Assembly: GCA_002005505.1 (NCBI GenBank)
Contig: KV908401.1
Coordinates: forward strand, 300,886 to 318,385
DNA: 17,500 nucleotides
Origin: Botryococcus braunii
Lineage: Eukaryota > Chlorophyta > Trebouxiophyceae
Direction: 5' to 3'
The first letter of the stretch is position 1; every line of letters starts with the position of its first letter. Positions 1-9,291 of this stretch are shown piece after piece. The notes under the pieces are model-generated. The model ran no database searches and was not told where the DNA came from. It saw nothing but the letters and a program-made list of their open reading frames with translations. Made by a program: the position numbers and the translations under genes.

Positions 1-1086
1 CAATCACGGAAGTTTGGCAATGAGCTAGCTAGCTATAGCGTCGAAAATGATTTCAGCAAATGGGAGATTTTTAAAATACGTGGGTTGCGATAAATGAAGA
101 ATTTGTCATGGCACAGAATACAAGCTGCATGGAGCTTTGCTTTGTGAGGATCATATGACTGAAAGTTACGTACAATTGTACCGCTTGTGGCAACACAGTA
201 CGTGCTGTGTACTAACTTTGTATTTCAAGCATAGCACCAGCCATACTACCCACTCCAAGACGCAGGACACAATATGCATAGACTTGATTGTATGATGCAT
301 AAGATATAGTACGAGTACCATCTTGTCATCATCATTAGTAATGTACAATACTAATGATGATGTACTACATGTACTTGTTTTGCACCACTGTAGCGCTAGT
401 ATTGCGTCTGAACCTTGTGTGTGTGAAGCAAATGTAAGTGTGCGCACAGTGGTGGTGGATAACCTATATTATGTATCTTGCTTGTTCATAAACTAAATAA
501 CTCATCTTGCTAGAGTTTACACTGTATAATGTTCTGTGTGGTGTTTTATACTATATTTAGGACCTTGCCGGTGTATCATGAACTAAAGTTACAATTGATC
601 TTGTTTTTGCAAACAAGAAGTATGTTGTACAGCACTTGTACTGCACCTATCTGCAAGTACAACTAAGGTACATTATAATGTCTGCTTATAGAGTCCTGAC
701 TTGTGATATGTCACCTCACGTAAGACAAATAAGCCAATCATACCACTAGACCATGTTGGACTCCTGAGCTGGATTGTTCAAATCTTTGCTGAACCGCAAT
801 CAATATGTATCAGGTAGGTTCTGGCTAAGCATGTCTTGACCACCAGATCGACACAAATAACAAGTGGTACTGGGGTAATGTGTTCCCCATAGATTGTCAG
901 TAGTGCGTGAAGGTTAAAAACAAGCTGATTCTGACGCGTAAGCGATGACTGGTGCTGCTGCATGGTTCTGGGCACACCTCTTGTCACTCTCAAAAGTGCA
1001 GTCTCTCTCCCTCACAACAATGCATATGTGCTTTTGCAGCTAAGAGACATTTGCACTCCCGGACCATTTGTTTGAACACAATCACA
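1..1086. other. AT-rich intergenic DNA, no gene seen
   Basis: No frame on either strand here looks protein-like; all are short and of odd composition, even if only TGA is treated as a stop. The visible structure is an excess of the palindrome GTAC: I count 13 between positions 170 and 680, about six times the number expected from random sequence. There is also a strong hairpin at 327-362. No promoter or RNA gene can be supported. Confidence 0.6.
327..362. repeat. 14-bp perfect inverted repeat (hairpin)
   Basis: CATCATCATTAGTA (327-340) is followed by an 8-base loop and its exact reverse complement TACTAATGATGATG (349-362). Imperfect pairing may continue outward through AGTACGAGTAC on the left and GTACTACATGTACT on the right. 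It could be a transposon relic or an RNA hairpin; no neighbour indicates which. Confidence 0.8.
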
Positions 1087-1087
1087 A

Positions 1088-1104
1088 ACACAAACAAACA
1101 CACA

Positions 1105-1156
<52 letters not shown>

Positions 1157-1192
1157 CACACACACTCACACACACACACACACTCACACACA

Positions 1193-1227
<35 letters not shown>

Positions 1228-1240
1228 TCACTCTCACACA
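1088..1240. repeat. (CA)n microsatellite with CTCA interruptions
   Basis: About 150 bp of CA dinucleotide repeat, broken by CCCA near its start and by several CT/CTCA variants towards its right end. Open frames across it (His-Thr on plus, Val-Cys on minus) are artefacts of the repeat. Confidence 0.95.
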
Positions 1241-1283
1241 GCGGGAGCGATGGAAGGAGACGGCCTTGGGAGGAAAATCAGAG

Positions 1284-1320
1284 GGACAGACACAGACACA
1301 GACACACACACACACACACA
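1284..1320. repeat. Short (CA)n / CAGA repeat
   Basis: A second, shorter CA tract that begins as ACAGAC triplets and becomes pure CA just before position 1320. It is separated from the larger CA tract by about 45 bp of mixed sequence. Confidence 0.9.
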
Positions 1321-1518
1321 ATGAACACCAATGTGATCCTTACAATTATTTGGCTGGGAATGTACGGCACAGGCAGCATACAGAACTGGAGCAGACAATA
1401 AATTCTCACCTGCGCATGCAGAGGTGCAGCAACCAAATGATATTAATACTTACTGCTACAAAGGGTGCCTGTGCAGCTCCCAGGCATTGTCTCGAGGGCG
1501 AACTGTACAGGTGCCTCA

Positions 1519-1542
1519 CCCCCCCCCCCCCCGGGGCGGGGG
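1519..1542. repeat. C14 run followed by a G-rich run
   Basis: Fourteen consecutive C (1519-1532) are followed directly by GGGG, C and GGGGG. The runs can pair with each other, and the G or C strand could form a quadruplex or i-motif. The same C-run-then-G arrangement occurs at 2244-2266. Confidence 0.85.
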
Positions 1543-1559
1543 AAACATGCAGACACACC

Positions 1560-1978
<419 letters not shown>

Positions 1979-2107
1979 TTCACGATGAAGGTACCTCAAA
2001 AAGAAATGGCGCCCATCGTCCAGCATCCCTCGCAATCAGTATGATGGTGCACCTTTCACCTGCAACAACACAAAGCATGGTGATCAACACTACAGGACTG
2101 CCCACAT

Positions 2108-2245
2108 AAACATACCCTTAAGAAGGGTGTAGAAGTGTAGTGCACAAAAAGACCACCGATCGTTATATCTGCCCATGGAAACTTACCCTGAAGAAGGGTG
2201 TGGAAGAATACCGCGCAAAGGGCCACCCATCATTATATCTGTTCC
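2108..2245. repeat. Two-copy diverged tandem repeat, about 70 bp
   Basis: Copy 1 (2108-2177) and copy 2 (2178-2245) share in order: an AAC-TACCCT block, AAGAAGGGTGT, GAAG, a CAAA region, CCACC, GAT/CAT, and TTATATCTG followed by CCC. Each unit carries a small hairpin formed by ACCCTT or ACCCTG with AAGGGT. The second copy runs into a C/G hairpin. The copies differ by substitutions and small indels, so the duplication is old. Confidence 0.75.
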
Positions 2246-2266
2246 CCCCCCCCCCCCAGGGGGGGG
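2244..2266. repeat. C14-A-G8 hairpin
   Basis: Fourteen C, one A, then eight G give a stem of up to eight G-C pairs around a single-base loop. The flanking words GGCCACCC (2221) and GGCCACCC (2265) form a direct repeat around it. Confidence 0.85.
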
Positions 2267-2348
2267 CCACCCTTCGAGAATCGACACTTGAGATGCAACC
2301 AAAGACTGGCTGCCCCTTGTGTGAATGAATGCATAGCTTTGAAAGAGT

Positions 2349-2945
2349 TCAAGTACTTTTGATAGTCATGTGCGTGACCTTACACTCTGCTTCCGGAATG
2401 AAGATGTTAAAAAACTTCGGCACAATTGTTCCCAGCAACCCACCTTCGAAGGTGAATTCATTTTCAGGCCGCAGGTTTTTAGCATTGCCCACTTGCAAAC
2501 AATCCATCAGTATTTCTACATGCTGAGGTTGCTGGCTTTGCAAGAGCTGAATTAAACTTCGGACCCACTTCAACACCCCTATGGGGTGGGTTGCCCTGTA
2601 TGCGAACGCCATCCCTCTCCACATAGAAGCTCATATGCTTCTTCGTTGTTTTGTAAGTCTTCAAGCTGCGGAATTTCCGTGCAGCACAGGTACATGCGAC
2701 GGTTGTTAGCACGGGCATCGACACAGTGTGCTTGAGAATAAAGCTGCAGGCTTTCCTGATAAGACGCTGAAAAGGTTCCAAACTCTAGGTAATGAATTTT
2801 CCGGCGTGCTTGCATTGTCCGGGGAGGGCATCGTCGTGCAACGGCATGGGATGGACGGTAGGCAGCATGCTTGTTTCGACCACTGGTTGGCAAATTTGAA
2901 TTATATTGCTCAAAACCTTTTCTTAAGTTAACAAGAAAGATATAT
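2349..2945 (-). pseudogene. Degraded coding-like segment, family not recognised
   Basis: Two minus-strand frames look protein-like in succession. The first, about 2945-2580, includes NNRRMYLCCTEIPQLEDLQ and then QNNEEAYELLCGEGW. It closes near 2580, while a second frame continues down to a TGA at 2349-2351 with HPIGVLKWVRSLIQLLQ and NEFTFEGGLLGTIVPKFF. The switch lies near 2580-2620 and looks like a frameshift, since I see no good donor/acceptor pair. No start codon is evident. I do not recognise the family. It could be an old transposon ORF or a decayed host gene. It lies directly upstream of, and divergent from, the truncated LINE. Confidence 0.3.
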
Positions 2946-2979
2946 TTTTGCCCACGGCTCCCAGCCGGGGCTATACGGT

Positions 2980-4536
2980 TTGGTCGCCCCCTCTTCGTTG
3001 CTCGAGTTAGATGAGAATCGACCCTTCCTGCTCTCCAGGGCCGCGCTGGCTCATGCCACCCATCCTCTCTGCTCGAAGTCGAAGATTGACCGGGCCCCCG
3101 CATATGGCTTGAGCCTCAACCCTCACAAGTGCTGTGTGTGGTCGCCGCGCCCGAACCCTCAGCATTTGGATGGGTTCCCTCTGGGCTTCGTCAATGAAAC
3201 TCGTGCTGGTTTGATAGTGTTGGGGGCAGCGGTCACCGTGTCAGTCGAGTACGCGGCTTCCGTCGCCCAGGCGCACGTTGATGCCGTGGCAGCCTTGCTC
3301 CAGCGTTTGCCGATTCTCCGCCACCCCCAAGCCGAGCTTCTCTTGCTTCGCAGTTGCCTTGGGACCTGCAAGGTGGTTTTCACAGCTCGGACCATGCCGC
3401 CAGCTGCAGCTGAGCAAGCTTTGGTGACCTTTGATATGCTCCAAACCCAGGTCCTCCAATCCATTGTCACAGCTGGTGGTGGTGGTTTTGGCCCTTTGCA
3501 GCAAACCTTGGCTGGCTTGCCTATTGCCCAGGGGGGTCTAGGGGTCACTAAGGCTACTTCCCTTCTGCCTTGTGCCTATCTCGCCTCCCTCACGCAGACC
3601 GCCCCCCTTCAGGACCGCCTTCTGGGGATATCCACAGCCCCTCTTGTCCCCGCTGCCCTAGCTGCCAAGGCTGACTACTGCGCCCTTGTTCCTGATTTCG
3701 ATGCGGTGCTCTTCGAGGATCCGGATTTTGTCCGCAGCAAAGTGCAAGCCCGGCTGTCCAAACCCTTGTCTCAACGCGCATACCGGGAGGTTCTTGATGA
3801 CCCTGCTCGCTCGGATCGCGACCGTGCTGTGCTCCGATCTGTTACACAGCCGGGAGCGTCTGATTGGCTGCTGGCTCTCCCAGTTCCCCATTTGCAGCAG
3901 ACCATGCCCCCAGAGTCGTTCCGCTGCCGGCTTCAATACCAGCTCTTGATCCCCATTTTCCAGCCTGGCTCCCAATGCCCGTGCTGCTTGAGGGAGTTGG
4001 ATGTCTGGGGCGACCACGCGGTCCACTGCACCTCAGGGGAGGATGTTGCCATTGTCGGCCGACATTACTCCGTTCGTAACGGCTTGGACACTGTCCTTAC
4101 CTCAGCTCGTCAGCGGGTCACCCGGGAACCCGCCTTTCCCACCCCTGTCCCTGGCCAGGAGCGCCGTCGCGCAGACCTCCGCCTCCATGCGTGGGAGGAG
4201 GGGCGTGACCTTTATATCGACATCGTTGGCTCTTCCCCACTCACAGTTGCCAACTTGCTGCACTTCGTGCCGGGTGGGGCCGCCGCGCGCGCTGCCCAAG
4301 ACAAGTAGACCCGCTATGCTGTCTTGTTGTCGCGTCAGCAGCCGCCTGTGGCTTTCCAAGCCTTCGCTTTTGGAGGGTTGCATGCTGATGCGCTGGCCTT
4401 GTTGCAGAGGCTCCAGGGGCTTTTGAACCAAGCCATCATTGCTCAAGAAGATGTGGAGGGATATTTTGTCATTCGTCGGGTCAGTTTCATCATTGCGGCG
4501 GCTGTGGGTCGCCAGCTGGCCGCTCGCCGGGTGTGA
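2980..4536 (+). pseudogene. LINE ORF2 C-terminal fragment (RT thumb, zinc knuckle, nuclease-like end)
   Basis: The frame is open from 2980 to a TAG at 4306-4308, then continues in the same frame to TGA at 4534-4536. It has no proper start; LINE-like sequence begins near residue 36. GLSLNPHKCCVWSP (from 3106) matches the block that follows the RT catalytic motifs, so RT motifs 0 to C are missing. Near residues 333-350 lies CPCC, nine residues, then H-A-V-H-C (C-x2-C-x9-H-x3-C), a LINE-type zinc knuckle. It is followed by RRADLRLHAWEE and YIDIVGSSPL: an Asp, 14 residues, then Asp, which resembles the PD-(D/E)xK-like nuclease of R2-type LINEs without its lysine. The residues after the TAG (TRYAVLLSRQ to AVGRQLAARRV) fit the usual end of such proteins. 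The single TAG is either a nonsense mutation or a sense codon. Confidence 0.75.
2983..3080. repeat. Copy A of a dispersed ~69-bp tandem repeat
   Basis: The sequence from 3019 (CGACCCTTCCTGCTCTCCAG onward, to about 3080) aligns at roughly 80 percent by eye to 8275-8337. The preceding part, TGCTCGAGTT then ATGAGAATCGACCCTTCCTG, aligns to 8327-8365. Both loci therefore hold a little more than one unit of the same repeat, at different phases. Copy A ends where LINE-like coding begins, near 3085. Confidence 0.6.
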
Positions 4537-4680
4537 CTCATAGCTATAGCTTGAAACATTGGGGGTTGGGTCCTTGAACATTGGGCTGGTCTTTTTTACT
4601 CCACTCTTGTAACGAAGAAGAAGTTACATCTGTCCAGCCACGAGGGCATGATGAGATGTCCACAACACACACACACACAA
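3085..4680 (+). mobile_element. 5'-truncated LINE (non-LTR retrotransposon), 3' part
   Basis: Only the 3' part of a LINE remains: the end of the RT domain, the C-terminal zinc/nuclease-like region and a 3' UTR of about 140 bp. The 5' edge is placed near 3085, where the 69-bp repeat stops and LINE-like protein starts. The 3' UTR holds a TGTAAC/GTTACA hairpin (4608-4628) and is followed at 4666-4678 by a short CA repeat that may be the element's tail. No poly(A) tail or target-site duplication is visible. The LINE at 5106-8272 faces it tail to tail. Confidence 0.7.
4608..4628 (+). other. LINE 3' UTR stem-loop with TGTAA motif
   Basis: TGTAAC and GTTACA form a 6-bp perfect stem around a purine loop (GAAGAAGAA), 72 bases after the TGA of the LINE frame. 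Some LINEs need a 3' stem-loop for recognition by their reverse transcriptase. TGTAA is also the polyadenylation signal used by many green algae. Either role is inference. Confidence 0.35.
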
Positions 4681-5105
4681 GCCAAAACTAGGAAGAACTG
4701 ACCACAAGAAGTGGCCAAGCGAAGAGCGAAAGCATAACTGAGCAAACGAAAAGGGAAATTAGGGGGGATAAGGGGGGGGGGGGGGCAGCCACAGACGTGG
4801 CTGCGGCCAAGTCACCGTAGCTTTTCACCCCCCTGAAGGGGTTCTCTTTCAAGGGGTTACTGATCCGAGCAGTAGTTTCGGAGTAGTCATTACTTATAAA
4901 CATAAGTAGTTTCCTTATAGCTAGTCCATGCGGCTGCCTATATAAACTGGCCATCTAGGATAGAAGCCTTAGACATGTGATAAGTCTCCGGCCATGGTGT
5001 GCTGCACTTCTCGTGCTAGTAGTGATGGTCGTGATAGTGGCAGTTATGAGTAACATATGTATGGACTGCAGGTAAAAGACGTCTACTGAACTTAGTCGTT
5101 GAGAT
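4681..5105. other. Spacer between two tail-to-tail LINEs, no gene
   Basis: No protein-like frame. It holds a run of 14 G (4772-4785) running directly into a perfect hairpin, GCAGCCAC-AGAC-GTGGCTGC (4785-4804). Near 4825 a C-run followed by TGAAGGGG can pair locally. A TATATAAA box-like word lies near 4938. Nothing identifies a transcript. Confidence 0.5.
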
Positions 5106-7313
5106 CTACGTTGTAAATAGATCATAGGCTTTACTTAAATCTAAAGAGCATAAGAATAAGGGGTGATCTTTGGTAGCAAGGTCAATGAAGTGTTGGATCG
5201 CAAAAAGCTGATGCAATGTGGAGAAGCCCGGGCGGAACCCCGTTTGGGCCTGACAGCGCAACCCCTTGGATTCCACATGCCGAATAAGCCTAGTGTTCAA
5301 CAGGGTGGCGTACAGCCGCATGAAGGGTTCAGGGACAGCAAGACGGCGGTAATTCGCCGGATCCAGAGCATCCTTTGCCCCTGGTTTGAACACGGGGACC
5401 ACCCGGGACACATTGAAATGAGGGGGAATTGTCCCCGCCTAAAACATAGCATTGACAATGGTTAACAGAATCGGTGCCAGGATATGGGGGTCCTGTCGGC
5501 CAGTTTGCGGGTCCGGGGGGGGGTTGGGCAAATCGAAGAAATTCAGAGGGAAAACCCTGAAACCCAACACTCCTCCCGGTGTGCAAGGCACTAAGAGCAT
5601 CCTCCATTTCCTGTAAGGTGAAGGGTTGGTTAAGCGATACGTCGGGTACGAGGGTGGTCGGATATGCCACTTCCGACAAGGGCATAAGGGGTTCGTCCGG
5701 GGTGTCGAAATCCCCCCGAGTGAACTTAGACATGAAAGTGTTCCAAACCTCATGGTCATGTAAGGGCAAGGGCAAAGAAGGGGGATGGCCACGGAAGGTC
5801 CGCCAAAACTGACGAGGGCAAGTATGAAAGAGAGCAACACACTCTTCTAACTGGGACATGAGCCACGCCCGTTTACGGGATCGCACATAAGAGTGGTAGT
5901 GCCGCTCGAGTCCACGTACCAAAGGGGCAGAAAACCCGTGGAGGCGACCAGCCCGCCGCCAGTCCCGCTTGAGTCTAACACATTCCTGGTCATAAAACGG
6001 CTGATGGGGGCGAGTCCTAGCCTGAGAACCTAACCGAACAGTATGCATCCGCATGTCTGCCGCGTGAGCAGCATCGCCTAAAACCCCGGATAAGGTATGT
6101 AGCGCTTGCTCCACATGCCCAGCCAACGCTAAGTCAGCACAACGACCCAAGGCGGGAGCAGCAAGCTCCAAGTGACGCACATAATCTACACGACAACCCC
6201 CTTTCCAATGGACTTGTCGCAGGGGCAACCAAAATGCGAACTGTCAGAAATAGCAGCACAACGCATGGGTAAGGCAAAGGAGGTGGTGATATTATAATGG
6301 TCAGAACCCTTCAACTCAGTGGCGACCGTAACAGTCTGGATACAGGCATGGAGAGACGAGGAAACCAAAATATGGTCTGGCCTAGTCGCAGAGGTACGGG
6401 CGGTGGCCCTATAGGTGGGAGGAGCATGCAAGTCACCTGAGACACAGCCTGTACAAATAACTAACGCAGTCTGATCAGCCAATTTGACAAGTTGGCGGCC
6501 ACTAGTATCTTGACCACAGAAGCGGCCTAAATCGGCCGAAGAAGATGTGGAAACAGATGCAATGTGTCCATTGAAGTCACCCCCCACAAAGACACAACCG
6601 TCCAGGGATGACAAAACCCCATAGAGCTCATTGTAACGAGCGGCCAGAGGGACAGGCTGAAGTAACGGAGACCCAGAGGGGGGGATATAGACATTGCCCA
6701 AGTAGACGGGGGGATGGGTGCCATGCATGAACCGTAAAGAGACCCAGAGTGAGGAGGACGTGTGTGCCCACAGCTGAGCACTATATAATGAACTAACCTT
6801 AACTGCAATAAGCAAACCATAGCCTTCCTTTTCATGAGAAACCTCAGGTGGAGAACAAAAAAGCTGATAGCCACTGAAAATGTTGGGGTCAATGTATTTC
6901 TGCAGTGTCTCTTGCAACAGTACTACATCGAACGCGCGAAAGAAACGATCATAGTCATGGAGCTCATATTTAGACTCGGATAATCCACGGACATTCCAAG
7001 TAAGGATAGAGAGAGGGACTTGGTCAACAGATCCCTAAGCACACATAGGAGATGGACCCGCAGCCCCAGAGGAGGTAGAGGGGGTCAGGCCCGCAGCTGG
7101 GGAGGAGGTGGGAGCAGGAGCGGCAGTAGGAGCAGTGTAGCGTTGGAAGCGCTAAGGAAAGGAAGAGATAGGGAGACATCGGAATAGGACTTAGGAATAA
7201 GGCCAGATGCCAGTTACATCAGTTGGCTATGCCAACGATAGATGATTGATATCCATCTGTATATGTATATCTATTCCCTCTCTAGCCTTGGCCCTGGTTC
7301 CCATGCCATACAT
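5106..7313 (-). pseudogene. LINE ORF2: AP endonuclease plus N-terminal half of reverse transcriptase
   Basis: The first ATG of this frame (7313-7311) lies 55 bases after the ORF1 TGA. A Pro/Ala/Thr/Ser-rich linker precedes the endonuclease. All APE signatures are visible: TWNVRG (about 6994), LLQET (6914), GGDFNGH (about 6580), RPDHIL (about 6380) and SDHYN (about 6300). A frameshift near 6240 moves the reading to FWLPLRQVHWKGG. A second, at a run of nine G on the plus strand (5515-5523), moves it to the RT frame with [37 protein letters not shown] and SLDLSKAYD, after which similarity ends. TAG (7227, 7152, 7035, 5439) and TAA (7191) codons occur in frame, but no TGA. ORF2 normally nicks target DNA and reverse transcribes the element RNA; this copy cannot do so. 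Confidence 0.85.
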
Positions 7314-8272
7314 GAAGGTACAAGACCTCGGGGACTGTACGGTACGCCAAATGGGTAAGGTCCGGACATCACATGTGACGGGGGACTGACTTAGGTAATG
7401 CTGGCTTAGTAGTACCTGGAAGGAGACCGTTACAAGCAGCATGAGCAAGAGCAGCAGGAGCACCCACTGGCACCTTGAGAGGAGCTCCCCCCGCAGTGTG
7501 TGGACTTCGGGTTGGCGACTCATACGCGCGGCCTTCTGCTGTGGGGTAAGGTCATCATCCATGGAGACGTTGAACTGGCGACGGAGGTCCTTGGCTTTTT
7601 TATAAGCCGCGTGCTTTGCTGCAACAGAAGTAAATTTTATGAGCACAGGGCGAGGGCGTGGAGCAGTGGGGGAATGCTTCCCCAGACGAATAGATTCGTA
7701 GATCGAAGGAGCGCCAAGTAGGGTCTTAACTGTAGCGAGATGCTGCTCCCTCAAACTCTCCGCAACCCGGAAAAGGATTGCATGTGCAGAGCGGAATTTT
7801 CTCTCCAAAGTTTCGATGGAGAGGAGGCATTGATTCACGTTGTTGTCGATGGCCTCATAGGTGGCCCTCACTGTCTCATCAACATTACCCACGCGAGTCG
7901 CGACCTTGCTGTCAACCTTTGCATCAAGAATGGAATCAATATTGGAGCCCAAAAATGTGAACTGCTCCTCGATAGTGCCTACCCTGCTGGCCAATTGTCC
8001 GATCTCTGTTTTGAGCGGCTCCACTGCAGCCGCAACGGTCACCTCAATGGTGGCCTTCAAAGTATCCACAACTTTATCGCTCATTTGCGCAACAAGAGAT
8101 GGCAAAATCTTCTGCAAGGCAGTGAGGACGGTGGTCTCAAGGGGATCATCGGGAGTCGGACTTTCGGAACGTGGGCGTTTCTCGCCTGAATTAATGAAAT
8201 TAGACAGGAGATTCATGGCTTTGTCAAAGACTCGTCAAAGACTTGGTTGAAGGTTACAAGAAGCAAAGGAAG
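5118..8272 (-). mobile_element. LINE (non-LTR retrotransposon), 3'-truncated, APE type
   Basis: Reading on the minus strand, the element has a short 5' region, ORF1 (8216-7369), ORF2 from about 7313, AP-type endonuclease, RT motifs 0 to A, then an abrupt end near 5118. Coding similarity stops directly after the RT motif A word LDLSKAYD, so RT motifs B and C, the thumb and the C-terminal part are absent. This is unusual, because LINE insertions normally lose the 5' end. A deletion or rearrangement probably removed the 3' half. Frameshifts near 5515-5523, 6240 and 7487-7492 show the copy is not intact. Confidence 0.85.
7369..8216 (-). pseudogene. LINE ORF1 (gag-like RNA-binding protein), one frameshift
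   Basis: It starts at a true ATG (8216-8214). An N-terminal stretch with EKRPRSESPTPDDPL is followed by a long heptad-like region (about residues 40-110: VVDTLKATIEVTVAAAVEPL and onward) that suggests a coiled coil. Then comes an L1-ORF1-like RNA-binding region: RLGKHSPTAPRPRPVLIKFT, KKAKDLRRQF and DDDLTPQQKAA. After LRGE the frame turns into an unlikely Leu-rich run. The alternative frame, reached by a one-base change in the C6 run at 7487-7492, gives APLKVPVGAPAALAHAA and closes with TGA at 7369-7371. I take that as the real C terminus. In the original frame the sequence stays open to a TAG at 7227-7229. ORF1 proteins coat the element RNA. Confidence 0.75.
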
Positions 8273-8273
8273 T

Positions 8274-8365
8274 TCGCCCCTTCCTGCACTCCTGGGCTGC
8301 TCCGGCTTCATGGCCCCTGCCTCTCTGCTCGAGTTGCATATGTTTCGCCCCTTCCTGCACTACTG
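8274..8365. repeat. Copy B of the dispersed ~69-bp tandem repeat
   Basis: TCGCCCCTTCCTGCACT occurs at 8274-8290 and again at 8344-8360, giving a period of about 69 bp, with a full unit between. The same unit is at 2983-3080. It lies between the 5' end of the minus-strand LINE and the hAT-like element, so it is either LINE 5' flank or a repeat into which other elements inserted. Confidence 0.6.
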
Positions 8366-8380
8366 GTCATGAAGCATGAG

Positions 8381-9037
8381 CAGGGCTGTGTCCGAAACGA
8401 AACGGTTTCGGTGAGAAACGGTTTCGGCAGGCTTCGAAAAAAGTGTCCGAATTCGTTCAGGCTTCGCAAAAAAGAGGTTTCGAAACACTTTTTTGCGAAG
8501 CCTGCGAAGCCTGAACGAATTCGGACACTTTTTTCGAAAGGGGGTATCGCCTGCGAAACTAGGTTTTCGCATCGCTTGTCAGTGTACTGCTCAAGTACTG
8601 CAGACATCGGCAGTACCAGTCTTGGAGCCACGTGTATGTACTTCTCCTAATAAAGTTGTACTGCTGACGGGGCTGGAGTCCGCAGGACGACCGGGAAACA
8701 CCCAAGACGGCAGAGCAGGCCCAAAAACCGACTTTCATTACTTTTAGCGCCGAAGCCGTCATATTGTTTGTCTTTATGAATAGAGGACGTTTTACAGTTT
8801 CGCTTTACAAATGGTTCCAAAAGATGACTATCGCAAATTTCGGAAGACCCAAATTCCATCGAATTTTCCTCATAACTAATTCGCAATATTTCCATTCTAT
8901 GTAAACTATTGTTGAAAGGCATCTTCCAGACCCCTGTCGAAAAAGTCGACGCAACGGCGGAGTTATGAGCTTCGCAAGGAGTTTCGCCCTAGTTTCAGGT
9001 TTCGCACAAGGCCAAACGGGTTTCGGACACAGCACTG
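8381..9037. mobile_element. hAT-like non-autonomous TIR element, about 657 bp
   Basis: The left end CAGGGCTGTGTCCGAAAC (8381) matches the reverse complement of the right end (CAGTGCTGTGTCCGAAAC, ending 9037) at 17 of 18 positions. Flanking 8-mers AGCATGAG and TTCATGAC share CATGA, so an 8-bp target duplication may be present but worn. CAG-initial TIRs and 8-bp duplications are hAT traits. The left subterminal region repeats AAACGG (about 8402 and 8418), the motif bound by the maize Ac transposase, also a hAT enzyme. GTTTCG/CGAAAC words recur over both ends. There is no transposase frame. A large hairpin sits at 8433-8538, and the centre (8580-8950) is unrelated AT-rich sequence. Confidence 0.6.
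8433..8538. repeat. Large near-perfect hairpin inside the hAT-like element
   Basis: The left arm 8433-8474 (42 nt) is the exact reverse complement of the right arm 8488-8538, except for a 9-nt tandem duplication GCGAAGCCT in the right arm. The loop contains the palindrome GTTTCGAAAC. Weaker pairing extends outward (GTTTCGGCAGGC against GCCTGCGAAAC). Confidence 0.9.
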
Positions 9038-9039
9038 TT

Positions 9040-9291
9040 CATGACTCATGTAATATGAGTCATGTTTCATGCCCTCCGACTCGGAAGTACAGGCGCCTCC
9101 GACTCGAATGTACCCGAAGTACCACTAAAATAGCTCCAAAACAGGCCCGACAACACCACCTGCGCCACACTCTCCTTTAATTGTTTATTGAACTGCCCAC
9201 CGCCTACATCTGTGTCTTGTCTTTGCTTTCTTCTAGGTCTACATGTTGTCTTTGCTTCGTTACTTCCTTTCCTATGTCACACTGGCATGCC
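9040..9291. other. Spacer with a 10-bp palindrome and a short tandem repeat
   Basis: CATGACTCAT-GTAAT-ATGAGTCATG (9040-9064) is a perfect inverted repeat directly beside the hAT-like element's right end. It is followed by two copies of a block containing CCTCCGACTCG and GTAC (about 9073-9117). No gene is seen in the rest. Confidence 0.6.

Noticed and set aside
166..447. A 93-residue minus-strand frame
   Set aside because: Composition is not protein-like and it overlaps the GTAC-rich hairpin block.
2579..3103. One intact minus-strand gene across 2579-3103
   Set aside because: The part above about 2945 overlaps the 69-bp repeat and LINE-derived sequence on the other strand, and the coding-like part switches frame near 2600.
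3085..8272. A single twin-primed LINE insertion
   Set aside because: Twin priming leaves the inverted 5' piece upstream of the 3' piece. Here it lies downstream, and about 400 bp of unrelated sequence separates the two.
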